Part shown: positions 24,193-35,060 of the stretch, piece by piece
Position numbering within the stretch: position 1 is the stretch's first letter
How the letters are laid out: the number at the start of each line of letters is the position of its first letter
DNA from: Isoetes taiwanensis
Lineage: Eukaryota > Streptophyta > Lycopodiopsida > Isoetales > Isoetaceae
Assembly: GCA_021234155.1 (NCBI GenBank)
Contig: JAJEKV010000011.1
Span: 18,616,677 to 18,680,676 of the forward strand
Length of the DNA: 64,000 nt
Reading direction: 5' to 3'
Translations under genes and position numbers: made by a program
The notes under the pieces: model-generated
Seen by the model: only the letters and a program-made list of their open reading frames with translations
What the model was told of the DNA's origin: nothing
Database searches by the model: none

Positions 24193-25801
24193 TGTGACGT
24201 TCCCCTAAAATATACGGTATGTATACGTATATTTTGGGCTACGTCACCATACAATCCATCGTATATAGATTGGTATGTCAATTAGATAGATTCAAGTCAC
24301 ATGATAATGTAACTTGATCAACCTTAGGAAAGGTTAATTCCATGTGGCACTACCTGTTTTGGAGTAGTTAGCCACGTGTTCGCATCCCATTGGACAAGGT
24401 GTCAACCCTAACCCTAACTTTGCCTATAAATACCTAACCCTAACCCAGAAGACACTTTTGCTCCTCCTACTCTTGAGGCTATTGTCACGCCCGAAGTTCA
24501 GAATCAAGATCCAGAAGCTGCAGCATAGCACGGTCTAGCGGCCAAAGAAACGTGGACGTGTTAGATTTAGTTGCAATAATCTCGAACCCTGAAGAATCGA
24601 TGGAGACCCCAGGATCAGGAGGCAATGCATCAGGAGCAGGTATTTTGAAGCAGTTTCAGCTATCGAGATGTAGTAGAGTCATGTATTCTAGTAGAGCCTT
24701 CCTAGAATCACTATTTCACCTCATGAACCGAATCAATGAACCCTAACTCCCTAGTTATATTCATGTGATTAGGTTAGATCTTATTCTTATTGTTCATATG
24801 TTATGGATATGATATGGTTGATCTCTTGTTATGCTCCTCATGTATTGGGAAGGGGGGTAGAGACCTAGCAGCCTTATGTATGATGCTTCTAGATAGACCC
24901 ATAATACCTATTACATGCGGCCTGTGCATAGAGCCCACCGGACTAAAGGAGTTATGGATTGACTGAGCACAAGATAACGAGATCAGTGACTAGATGGTGG
25001 AATAGTCCTTGCTGAGCGCGGCTACTGGGAACTTGGGGTGCACTAGGCCTATGGTCGGTCACTTCGTGTGGGCCGGGCATGGGTTCGTCACCCCCTGGAT
25101 CAACGGTGTCGCCCTGATCCTGAAGAGCTGCAGGTGTCGGCCTGGTTCTTGCTTTGGGAGGGTTAAAGACGTGAACGGACGTGTGCCGCCACAATCCTCT
25201 AATCGCCCATCGAATCACTGATTTCCGGGAAGGGGAGATGTAACCCGACCTTGCCCCATCGGACCAGGGAGATGAAACCTGGAGTCGTCTCTTCGGGTGA
25301 TCCCAAGAGATTGCGTCTCCGGCGGCTACAGTCATGCCATAGCTCGATTTAGCCCTACTGCAAAGTATGCACAGGAGGGGCGGATGGAGTGGTCAACCCT
25401 TAGTCATTGTCTTATAGCCAGCCCCGCCATTGTTTATACTTCCGTCTGTATCTATCTTGAGACTCTAGCCGTCAGTGTACTTTCCCCCACGAGTCAGAGC
25501 TTGGGTAGAAGCTTTATTGTTTTATGGTGTATTGATCTTTCTGACGACTCTATGGATGGATGGATTGAGCTACCCTTCGAGGTAGACTTATTGTTATTAT
25601 TGTTAGTTGCTAGTACTGACATTTAGTTATATGCTTCCGCTGTTATTAGGAGTCCATAGGGGACGGATTTACGAGACACCTCCGTGTCCCTTACCGTTCT
25701 AGCCATCCCTAGAACGGGATAGATGGAGGGCCCATCCAGTAGACGACACTGGTTGGGGGATTTTCCGTGTGGTTACCGTATATTGTGCGGGGAGCGTCAC
25801 A
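24193..25801 (+). repeat. 3' LTR of chromovirus
   Basis: It begins TGTGACGTTCCCC and ends GGGGAGCGTCACA. The block GGGCCGGGCATGGGT near 25,070 and the segment GCACAGGAGGGGCGGATGG near 25,370 align with the 5' LTR. The overall divergence is much too high for sister LTRs of a recent insertion. Confidence 0.9.
24372..24432 (+). promoter_or_regulatory. LTR promoter: G-box, telo-box repeats, TATA box
   Basis: CACGTG (24,372) is followed by AACCCTAACCCTAAC (24,404-24,418) and TATAAATA (24,425-24,432). More CCCTAA units lie just downstream. The layout is shared with the 5' LTR despite divergence elsewhere. Confidence 0.6.
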
Positions 25802-25972
25802 AGAAATGTTCGCGACGGCCGATTACATGTAATTATTAATAATGCATGTATTAGATATTACTTGAAAAAGCGCCCAGCGTTGCTAGGCTTTTACTCGTGT
25901 ATAAGTTCAAGAATTCATAAATTTTGAAGTATATTTTACAAAGATTATGTTTTAGCAATGTAGGGTAGGATA

Positions 25973-26302
25973 CATGGGTGAAAGCATGCTACGGTGTACC
26001 ACTTTTGGAACCCTCAAAAGTACCTACACTGGGTACTTTTAAAATTGGTACTTTCTGTTCTTTTCTTCCCACTAAAATCAATTCAAAAATTTTGAATTGA
26101 AGGTCAATAACATGTCAATCTATAGTATTAATGGGTAACAATACTATTATAGATTAAAATGAACGAATCAACTCTCAAACTTATTGCTTATTGAGACATT
26201 TATGCAAGTTCCCAGTACCCAGTGCTGGGTACTTTTTTGGGTAGTTTTGCACTCCCTAAAAAGAACTTTAGATGGTACACCCTAGCATGCTTTCACCCAC
26301 AT
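25973..26302. mobile_element. MITE with about 25-bp inverted ends
   Basis: The left end TGGGTGAAAGCATGCTA (25,975) and then GGTGTACCA are repeated inverted at the right end (TGGTACACCCTAGCATGC... ending 26,300). A second internal pair built on GGGTACTTTT/AAAAGTACCC adds to the foldback. It has no ORF. A TA dinucleotide flanks both sides (25,971 and 26,303), which would suit a Tc1/mariner-type origin, but this is weak. The 170 bases between the LTR and this element hold nothing recognisable. Confidence 0.75.
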
Positions 26303-26551
26303 ATGTTATTCGCATAAAATATGTACTTCACAAGCTAAGGAATTAAAAATCAAGTATTGAGAATCAAATATACAAAAATCTTTTTGTTACACATGTCCAC
26401 ATTCACGCTAATTTTGAAAAGCATTTCATGCAAAAATGTGTGCATTTAATGTGTGGAATGTAGCATTCATATTATGTGTAGCTACTTGGGGTAGTTAAGC
26501 TTCTTTGTCTATGTTAAATATTTGGTCAAATAACTAATATATAGCAAACAA

Positions 26552-26576
26552 GGGTTTGCCATCCTAGGGGCAACCC
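26552..26576. repeat. Hairpin module GGGTTTGCC...GGGGCAACCC
   Basis: This is an imperfect palindrome that also occurs at 57,886-57,909, 63,384-63,407 and 63,417-63,441. The remaining bases from 26,303 to 26,640 show no gene. Confidence 0.6.
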
Positions 26577-26640
26577 AAAAACGATGAATGACGTTGCCCT
26601 CTTTAATGATATAGATTCAATTGTCCTGTCTTTGCATTTA

Positions 26641-26795
26641 ATGCCACGGTTCTATTGCGTTAGCAATAGAACCGAGATTCCTTGGATGGGGACGCCTTTC
26701 CTCGCCTCTCCTATTTATATTGCTTCATTCTTCTTTTCCAGTATCGGCGTTCTCTTGAGCTCCTTTTCATTCTTTCTTTTTTGCCTCCACAAGTT
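26641..26795 (+). repeat. Palindrome-containing repeat, copy A
   Basis: It starts ATGCCACGGTTC and contains a perfect 12-bp stem with 4-base loop (26,647-26,674), then TTCCTTGGATGGGGACGCC, a TATA-like TATTTATA and the block TTTTGCCTCCACAAGT. It is nearly identical to 37,423-37,575. The pair may be the ends of one element. Confidence 0.7.
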
Positions 26796-26954
26796 TCTTT
26801 GTTCTTTCTTTTTTGCCTCCACAAGTCTCTTCTCCTGCTTGCTAAGTTATTTGCCGACGAATGGGTTTGCTAATATCGGTGGCATCGTTGTGAGATTGCG
26901 GTATTGTTTTTGTAGCTTTCTTCTAGTGGGTTTGATCGGCTGGTTTTTTATTTC

Positions 26955-27050
26955 TGGTTCTTCTGGATCTAGGCATCTACAGTAGCTTTGGGTTTAGTTT
27001 TATGTGTGGTTCTTCCGATCTGGACGCCTGCAGTAGCTTTGGGTCTGCCT
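26955..27050 (+). repeat. Diverged 52-bp tandem duplication
   Basis: TGGTTCTTC...CAGTAGCTTTGGG occurs twice, at 26,955 and 27,007. Confidence 0.7.
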
Positions 27051-27120
27051 ATTTTTTGTGGTTATTGGACTGTTTGAGAATGTTTATGTGCTAGGGAACC
27101 GCCACCTTTGAGGGGTTTCC

Positions 27121-27193
27121 GGTTGGAAACCGGCAGCGGCGCCGCCCGCGAGCGGGTTAGCCGCGAGTGGCGGTGCCACTGCCGGTTTCAACC
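27121..27193. repeat. GC-rich inverted repeat
   Basis: GGTTGGAAACCGGCAG at 27,121 pairs with CTGCCGGTTTCAACC ending at 27,193. An inner GGCGCCGCC/GGCGGTGCC pair extends the stem. The surroundings are much richer in GC than the rest of the window. Confidence 0.65.
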
Positions 27194-29190
27194 AAAAACC
27201 CGAAAAGGCGGCTCCGGCCGTAATCCCCCTTCCCCGAAATTCCGTGCACCCCCCTTTTTTTCTCTTTCCTCTGTTTCGCGATGGCGGAGGTCCGGAGGTC
27301 TACTCCGGCGATCTTCGCGTAGGTCTTGGCGCTGGGCGCCAGATTTGGTTCTGAGGTGATTAATGATGCTCCTCCAACTTCTGAATAAGTTTTGAGCGCG
27401 ATTCTTGTTAAGGGTCTCTCACCCCCTTACCATACACAAAAGACATTAAGCAAGAACTCTAGGGATTCTTAGAATTAGCTAATGACTTACCGGAACATCA
27501 CCGAATAACACATCCACATCCTCCATAGTCATGATATCCATCATAGTTTAAATCTGTGAGTATGATTGCAAATGCACATAAACTTAGATGGAATCAAAAT
27601 GGATTACCAATGCTCATAAGACTCAGGTCTAGATTAAGCATAATTCGTTGAACTACTCATATGCTTACATATGCAACAACCCAACCCAAATTGAGAAGCA
27701 ATTGGAGAAATGAGGTATGGATGCAAGAGACGTATGCAACACAGGAATGCTTCAAACCCATCAACAAGGATTGCAACATGGTTAGGCAAATAGGTATGAC
27801 ATTTATTCAATAGAAACAAGTATAGTGATGCACAACAACGGCATAGTCTCTCTCTCAAAATTCATCCCTTCTACTCCGAAATTCAGACCTTAAATAGAGT
27901 AGCTTGCCCTCTCGGATCCGCTCCAAAACCGCTTTCCATACCCAAAAGGTTCTCTGAGGTAACTACCCTCCCTTGCAACCGTCTCCACGTGGCGTTTCCC
28001 GCTGCCCTAAACTCCAACGTTGCTTCTTCCCATACCTATTTGCCTTCTTTTTTTGTCTTTTGTCTTTTTCCATGTTTTTGTATTTTTCAAATTTCTATTT
28101 TTTATGTGTTTTTCAATATGAACAAATATTAAACAATGTAAATGTAATAGAACTTGGAATTAAAGTTTCTGGGCTCATGCCTCAGACTGGAATTTCCCTG
28201 TAGAGCCTTTTCGTGCTCTTTTAAAATGGTTTGCATAATCTGATAGCTCATTTTCAGAATCCTCCGTAGTCTGCTCCGATTGCTCGCTTATTGGGTCAAT
28301 GCTCTTATCAATTCTACTTAGTTTAGAACTGATTTTTTTTCTTTGTTCTTTATTTCTTCAAGATTCGGCGTGTAGCTGAAGGCGCTCGACAGAAATAAGG
28401 TAAAGATTTATCTTATTTTAACTTCTGCTTCAAATTTTTATACCTTCTAATGTTTTTTCTTTGTTTCTAGGTTCTGAGGCTTTCTGAGTTCTGAGTTCCA
28501 AGTTCTGAGGCTGTTGGACGAAGATTAAAGCAAGATCAAAGCAACATTTCCGAGTTCTTGCCAAGATTTCCGAGTTCTTGCAACGCTATTGGATGAGTTT
28601 TAGGAAATTGATGTTCTATGGAAATTAATGTTTTGTGACAACGTCTGTAGTGGCGGTGCTGTAAGCGGCGCCGCCAGGAAACCCTTGCCTAAAAAATACC
28701 CAAAAAGAACTTTCACTGGAAATTCGAGGAATTTCCAGGAAGCAGGGGTTTACGCTCCATGATTAACCCGTTTGCTCCAGGTTTCTGGTTTGGAAGTCAG
28801 TTCCCCTTTTCCGCTGAGCTTTAGGATAAACACAGGCTTCTGCATATTTCTTCTGCTCCTTCATTACTTACGTGCTTTTCTCAAGGGATTTACAGGAAGT
28901 TTTTGGATTTGTTGTAGTATGTAGCTTCTGGACCCTGCTCTCGGGATCTTAATGACCAGATTTTGGGGCCAAATTGGTGGCTTCCTTACCCAATCGGAAC
29001 CGACTGGATGGCTCATCGCTCTTAGTGATTCGTCTGGGAGTGGCCAGGGCAGTTTCAATCTCTGGGCGATTTCCTTTGATAATGATCTGGCTGGATCGAT
29101 CGCCCTTTCTTTGGTCGGCGCCGCTTCTGCAAGACAAACTTGTTAAGTTGCTTCTATGGCTGCAAAGTGATCAAGTAAGATTGTTAAATA
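27194..29190. other. Intergenic, no gene recognised
   Basis: On the minus strand 27,544-27,490 could be a tiny exon (MMDIMTMEDVDVLFGDVP followed by a GTAAGT donor), without further support. The motif GTGGCGGTGC...GGCGCCGCC near 28,640-28,675 echoes the GC hairpin at 27,121. Otherwise I see only low-information sequence. Confidence 0.35.
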
Positions 29191-29194
29191 CAAT

Positions 29195-29280
29195 TTGTCT
29201 TTTGGTTAGTTGGATAAATCGTTGACATCGCATTTTGAAGTCTTGGGTTCAAGCATTTTGAAGTCTTGGATTCAAGCCCG
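29195..29280 (+). other. tRNA-like Pol III promoter remnant with duplicated B box
   Basis: An A-box-like TGGTTAGTTGG (near 29,202) is followed about 40 bases later by a B-box-like GGGTTCAAGC. The 24-base unit carrying the B box (CATTTTGAAGTCTTGG...TTCAAGC) is duplicated in tandem. It may be a SINE head, but no SINE body or tail is evident. Confidence 0.4.
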
Positions 29281-32200
29281 GCTAGTATCAATTTTTTGAT
29301 GCCATCTTACTTTTCTTGGATGTTTGCCTCTCTCGCCAAATCTTGCACTTTCCATGTACCATATTGTTTTATTGCTCTTGGTGTGGCTTGTCTCAATCTT
29401 TTGAGGCCATTTTATTTTCTTGGATGTATGGCGGCATGGAATGTGGGAAGCGGATTCCAGGGGCCCCGCGACCGACGGGAGCCGGGAGCAGGTCTGGAAT
29501 TCGCGACCCACTTCCAGGCCGCCACAACATGGCAACTGGGAGTTTTGCTTGAATCTTACCTGCAGGTGACCGCTTGAGCGGAATTGCTGTGCCGCTTTCC
29601 ATTCCGGAGGCGGAATCGCCGATCCAGTTGCCATGTTGTTTGCCTTCTCTCCCCAAATATTGCACTTTCCCCGCACCATAATAATTTATTTGTTGTGACT
29701 TGTACATTCTCCGCATGTTGATATTTTCCTGATGTGGCTTGTATTTATATTTTGACACTACTTTATTTTTGTTAGACGTTTGCCTTCCCTCCCCAGAGTC
29801 TTGCGATATCCCCTTACCATGCTATTGCTTTCCCCTTACTGTGCTATTTTCCTTGCGGTGACTAGCACTTTCTCCTTCCTATATTTTTTGTTGGTATGGT
29901 GACTTACAGCATTTTGATTTTGTAGTTGCCGATCTTCTTAATGCATAATATCTTTTTGCTCCACATTTTGCTTCATTGACTCATGATCATTTATAGGGTC
30001 CATGCGCATGATGTATGGGCCATGTCCCTTTGTCCATTTCCCATGGTTTGGGCAGTTGTAGGGCACTATGGAGGATAACCATAGTTCGATTTGGCTATAC
30101 CTTGTTTTCTCGTGGTTTGACTTCGTTAATTAGCCTATTTAAATGGTTGTCTTGTAATCCTTGTTGCTGCTTGCCTTCATTGTGTGGGTTGTTGGTCCTA
30201 TGTTCATTTATTTCCGTCTTTTCCATGTTTCTATGTCATTCTTTTCCACTTATTGGTTGCTCCTACTTCGCTCTGCCCTAACTAGTCCTAGATTAAATGT
30301 GATTCTTGTCAAAGTGCTCTTTTCATTCATTTGGTTTTACTTGTTTCATAGCTTTATCTGCCATGCGTATACCACCAATTCCTTTAGTTCTTTGTCCTTT
30401 AGTTTGATTTGTTGTTTCTTCTGGGTGGTTTTCCCTTTGCAATTTGTGCAGACTATCGTCATGTTGTTTGGCTTATTTAATATATGTCATTCATCCCATG
30501 GGGGTGTTTGTCGTTTTTTTTTGGGTATTTTGCATGTTCATTGTATCATAGGACCCATTCTAGGTATGGGTATTATCTAAATTGCGCTATTGCCATTCAT
30601 GGGTACTATTTATTGCATCATTCACCCTTGGTTTTGGCTGTCCCTAAAAGTGTTGTTATGGTGTGGGTATTTTTAAGTCGCACTTTTTTCAAGCTTTGTT
30701 ACTGTTGATTTCATTATTCACCTTTGGCTTTGGTTGTCTCTTCTAGTGGTAGTATTCCTTTTGCTTCCATCCGTTCTATTAGCCAAACTTTTTTGGGTTC
30801 TTGCTCTTGCAAACACTAATAAGCTTGCCATATTTTCAATTCCCCTTTGTCTCGTACCAACATTTAACCCCTAGGCATTTTTCCTCATATGGCTGACGTG
30901 TCTTTCCTGGGATCCTTTATCATTAACCAGTGATGTTCGTTTGATGGTTTCATGTGCTCCCTTTGATGGATGGGTAGCTTGATTGTTTTATATAACATAG
31001 GATCCTTTGTCATTAGTCGATCAAGTTTGATGATTCCACATGGCCCATTTATGGATCGTTTAATCTCATGGGGTTTCTAGGATTGGTTTTTCTCTTCATT
31101 TTTCTTATGCATATGCCCACTATTGCATCTATTTTTATATTGGGTTCGATTTACATAGTTCTTCTTTTCTTTCAGATAGTCAATCCATATTGCGTGTTTT
31201 AAATATCGATGCGTTTACATTGTTGCTCGAGGTTGTTCAGTTATCGTTATTCAATTTAACATTCTTGGGTTGTAATTCAGCATCTTTGGGCATTTCTGGG
31301 CTTCGTTAATTCTGTTGATTTGTAGACTATTTGGGTGTAGATGAGTTTGTGCTTTTCATTGCTCTTTCGTTCATCACGTACATTTGGCCATCTATGCACT
31401 CTTGTTTGTTTCAATTGGATGGTTTTTAGTTTATAGTGAAGCTCAATCTTCTAGGCTTGTGCAGTTCAAGGGTTTATTATCATTAGTATCATTTTTAATT
31501 CTAGTTCGATTCTTTGTATCATCTTAGGATCTATGTGCTGCTTTCTATTCTTTCCTTAGTTACCCATTGGTGCCTTTGTGCCTTTGCCTCTAGTTGCCTC
31601 ATTGGTGCCTTTTTACTTCATTAATTCACTTGGGCCTTTTCATGTTCTCTGCTATCACTTCTGTTATCTTCTTTTTTGTTCCATGCCTCCTTGCATTCAT
31701 TTGCTTATTATTTCTTTTCATCAATTCTGATGTTTTTGTGCCTTACGTGGTTACGTTTGTTATGCAAATTTTTAGTGTCGGCTATTGGTTTCGACCTTGT
31801 TACTTGGTATTTCTTACATCTGCTTTCCTGTTCCCCTTTTATCGGAGCGTTCACATCGGGTTCAAACAATTTGATCGTGGAATCATCCTGCTTGTCACTT
31901 TCATGTGTTTTATTAGCTTGTGCATTAGGTTTCTTTTTTCTGGGTTATGGTTCCCTTTACCTAGTTTATTCTTTTTTTGTTATGGTCCCAGTCCTTATTT
32001 TCATGTTGGTCTACCTTGTATGGGTTTCTTGTGATAATTGCTTTCATGGTTCCATTTATTCTTTTATAGTTGATGCATATGTGATAATCGATTTGATGAT
32101 CCTAAGCTCGCCTCATAGTTGGTACTCCGGGCATCGAGAGCTGTCGGATAGGCATATTTGCCCTTTATTCCTTGATCTGGACCATACATAGTGATCCTCG

Positions 32201-32560
32201 TTTGTGGGGTATGCATGTACAAGTTTTTGTATACCGTATATTAAGATTTACAAAATACTATAAGGTTTGAGAGAATGTACTTAATAGTGTTAATTTTGTA
32301 CATGTATTATAAGTTTTTGGGGGCTCTCGCTGCCCTACATAACCCCCCGTGTGAATATGCACCCAAACCAAAGGGGGTTTTAGGGGGATGTTAATTTAAA
32401 TGTATTGGATGTAATGGTTTGTGTTAATTAATGTTGATTGTATTGATGTGTTGGTTGTTATTATGCTATATATTTATATTAATAAAAAAAATTTGGGCCC
32501 TTCGGGCCCTAATAAAGGCCTTTGGGCATTAAGGATGGCATAACTTCACGTACCAATTTT
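29281..32560 (+). other. T/C-rich non-coding tract (first part)
   Basis: Several kilobases of strongly pyrimidine-biased sequence on the plus strand give only short chance ORFs. The head contains three spaced copies of a TTTGCCT(T)CTC...CCAAAT...TTGCACTTTCC block (29,324, 29,638, 29,779) and interleaved inverted repeats. The phrase ATCATAGGACCCAT occurs at 30,546 and again near both ends of the downstream repeat region. A purine tract and TGTTAAT near 32,375 resemble an LTR border, and a GGGCCCTTCGGGCCC hairpin lies at 32,495. It is probably the internal region of a non-autonomous element. Confidence 0.5.
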
Positions 32561-33407
32561 ACAAACACTTATGCATGTACTACCACGAGAAATACTTGTG
32601 CATGTAATCTAATTACGGGACAGAAGCCTGTAAGTGAAAATGTAATCTCTATCCAGCTGCAAGTGAAAATGTAGTATCAAAACAATGTTTGATCTATTTC
32701 CTGGAATGAATAGACGATCTCAATAATAAGTTATGCAACAAACTGTCTGCATTTTATAGCAAGGATGAACAACCCAAAATTGACCAAATGCAGCAAATTT
32801 ATTTACCATTTATGTTCTTCCAATAGTAACAAATCCCAATTTTCAATAGTCAAATGAGATTTAAGTAATATGGCAAAACCAAGGAACACAAAAGGCTGCC
32901 AAGCAGTCCTGAATTGAATCCAAGAACGGATGGTCTCAGACTTCACCTCAAACAGACTAACCTTGGAATTTCTGCATGGCATGGTAGCAACTCCATTGTC
33001 TAGGAAACAAGCACAATGTTTTGGAGATGCCTAGGAATTGTCCAAAAAGACCAACTAGATTGGTACTTTGCATCAAACTTAATCTTATTGGCAGTTTAAG
33101 ATTAAACTGAATTCTCGACGATGAACTCAATGAACACCCCATGGGCTCATAATCTGAACTGCATAACTTTAAGACATGGTAATGGTCCATAGATCTGCAA
33201 ACAACTGGGCCAAAGGTGCTGCATGAAACCATTGGTTCGAGCAACATCAAGCAGGATGATTTGGAGATAAATCGTGGCAGCAGGAGTCATATGCTTTAAT
33301 CAACGATACATAGGTTCTATGCTCAAACAAGCCAACTACCTAATATCAAAGTGGAATTGAATAAAATACGCAAGAGAAACAAGAAGAAACATACCAGGAA
33401 ACATTTT
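32561..33407. other. No gene recognised
   Basis: This is ordinary base composition breaking the T-rich tract. A minus-strand open stretch at 33,250-32,957 has no recognisable domain. It adjoins captured-looking gene pieces. Confidence 0.35.
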
Positions 33408-33466
33408 CACTTGCGTTTTCTGAAAGGAAGCCATAACCAGGATGCAACATAGTGCGGCGCCGTTCT
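33408..33466 (-). pseudogene. Plastid-type biotin carboxylase fragment
   Basis: The reverse strand reads ERRRTMLHPGYGFLSENAS. TMLHPGYGFLSENA is the characteristic N-terminal motif of plastid/bacterial biotin carboxylase, the ATP-dependent subunit of heteromeric acetyl-CoA carboxylase that carboxylates biotin on BCCP. Only this motif is preserved; the flanks are not recognisable, so it is an isolated exon relic. The Ser/Pro-rich minus-strand ORF at 34,846 could be a related 5' exon, but a kelch fragment lies between them. Confidence 0.7.
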
Positions 33467-33720
33467 GGCAGGTGAAATAATGTTTGGAATATTGAGATAC
33501 ACGCATGTTGCACTTCATGGCACCTTGAGACGGTATTATGCCTATCAGTTGTACTATTACATGGCAATATAGCACCGTTCTGTCCGATAACAAATCATGC
33601 ATCTCCATCAATTGTGCCCACATAGGTTAAATCAGTTCGCCTCACAAGCAACCATAGATCCCCCTTGCGAGACCTCCTAGCATCTTCCCCCACCAAAAAC
33701 AAGAACTCTACCTCCAAAGA

Positions 33721-34155
33721 TTAACGAAGGTGAGTGCCCGCACGCGAGGGGCAAGAAATCATTCTCGGAATAAACATCCGGGTGTTGCGGTTCAACCCAT
33801 GAAGGTATATTCTTCCCCAAGTCAAGTAGCCGACATCATTTAGAACCTCAAATTTCACACACGTCCACCAAAAAGAATGTCTTTGCGTTGACCACCAATC
33901 CATGTTAATGTATGGCGACCTTGCGGTGGTGACCTTCTTTGGAGTTACCTCATACCAACATAGAGGCACCTTTACAGATAGATCCGTAATCCAAGTATCT
34001 TGCAATCTAACTCCATTTGATCCAATTCCACCAAAAATCACAACATTTTTACCACCAAAGATAACAACCGGCGATGAGCACCACGGTGGTGGAGCAATTA
34101 CCACCTCTAGTAACGCCAAGACAATTCCTGTCCAAAACACATTTACACAGACCAT
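33721..34155 (-). pseudogene. Kelch-repeat protein fragment
   Basis: The minus frame of 144 codons includes VVIFGG twice, then GIGSNGVRLQDTWITDLS and CWYEV, the kelch blade pattern (double Gly, then D-T-W, then a Trp six to eight residues later), and later FEVLNDVGYL. It resembles plant F-box/kelch proteins. No F-box, start or splice context is seen, and the adjacent VVIFGG duplication looks like local sequence slippage. It is best taken as a captured or decayed exon. Confidence 0.65.
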
Positions 34156-34543
34156 GTATCAGATTGTCAGTATTCCTTGGTCATTTATTCCAACAAATAA
34201 GACAAAGCGTATCTTCAACAAAGAATACAAATTGTGACCAAACCTCCCTGGAGGAGTGCCAGTGCTTCCTTGCTGCCAATGCATGCAATTTTCTTCAAGT
34301 ATCCCTACTCAAGTATCATCTAAGTCCTTCCCTGCATGTCAGGATCAAGAAAATCAGGTAATTTGGCATATCAATTGCATCAAATAACCTAGTTCACAAT
34401 AAAATCGACTTCAGCTTCTTGTGTCATAGCCAGCAGTCAGATCTGTTCTCGCTACAGTTTCTTGTGTCATTTTGGCCCTCCTCTAAGGTGAACTGAAGAT
34501 GATACAAAATGCTCTAATAGTGGAGATTCTGAATGAAGCACGA

Positions 34544-34846
34544 TTAGAATCCAATAAGCATGGAAGGATCCAGTCTGATTAGCAATTTTGTGAAGGGAAC
34601 AATGCCTAACACACGCAAAACTAAAAATTTCACAAATATGTAATGTGCCCAAGAATCAAACCCTAAGCAGGATGCCAACTTAAAGGGAAGCCTTTGGGAT
34701 TTCTGATAAGAGGAGCTGGCTGAAGATAGACACTCTGTAAGACAAGATTGCAAAAGACCATTTGCTGAAGCTGGAATTTGAGGAGGTGCCATAGACAAGG
34801 TAATGCCAGATGCAGAAGGTGGAGGTGGCGGCAATGCTGCCTGCAA
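34544..34846 (-). other. Possible 5' exon with Pro/Ser-rich N-terminus
   Basis: The ORF starts MQAALPPPPPSASGITLSM and is rich in Ser, Pro and Ala with few acidic residues for about 60 codons, as in plastid transit peptides. No conserved domain follows before the frame ends. It lies on the same strand as the biotin carboxylase and kelch pieces. Function unknown. Confidence 0.3.
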
Positions 34847-35060
34847 CCGAATGCGGATGACAACCCTAAAGCGATTTCCACACCACTACCACTGCTTCAG
34901 CCTCAGAAATCTACATATATCTCAAATGCTTATTCGGCTGTATACAGCATTGGCAATATCTGCAGCATCCCATATTAATCCCATATTACTCTGCTGCTAC
35001 AGACCAAAAAGGACCCGTGAAGAAGCCGCTCCTTTCGCTTCAACTTTGGGAAAATTTTGA

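Larger units (their letters stand above)
10030..25801 (+). mobile_element. 15.8 kb Ty3/gypsy chromovirus with nested LINE
   Basis: The order is 5' LTR (10,030-11,678), primer site (11,680), histone H3-like remnant (12,301-13,467), accessory ORF (about 13,690-14,752), nested LINE (14,807-18,483), gag-pol with chromodomain (18,587-23,467), purine tract (24,178-24,190) and 3' LTR (24,193-25,801). The five bases outside the two LTRs (ATTCA and AGAAA) do not match. The LTRs are also strongly diverged, so the unit may be a recombinant of two related elements rather than one insertion. Confidence 0.85.

Noticed and set aside
24404-24446. CCCTAA runs as an interstitial telomere
   Set aside because: Only a few units, placed symmetrically around the LTR TATA box and present in both LTRs, so they are promoter elements.
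10025-25806. A 5-bp target duplication for the large chromovirus
   Set aside because: ATTCA on the left and AGAAA on the right do not match.
32495-32509. GGGCCCTTCGGGCCC hairpin as a transcription terminator
   Set aside because: A rho-independent terminator makes no sense in a plant nucleus, and no gene ends here. It may only be part of an LTR-like border.
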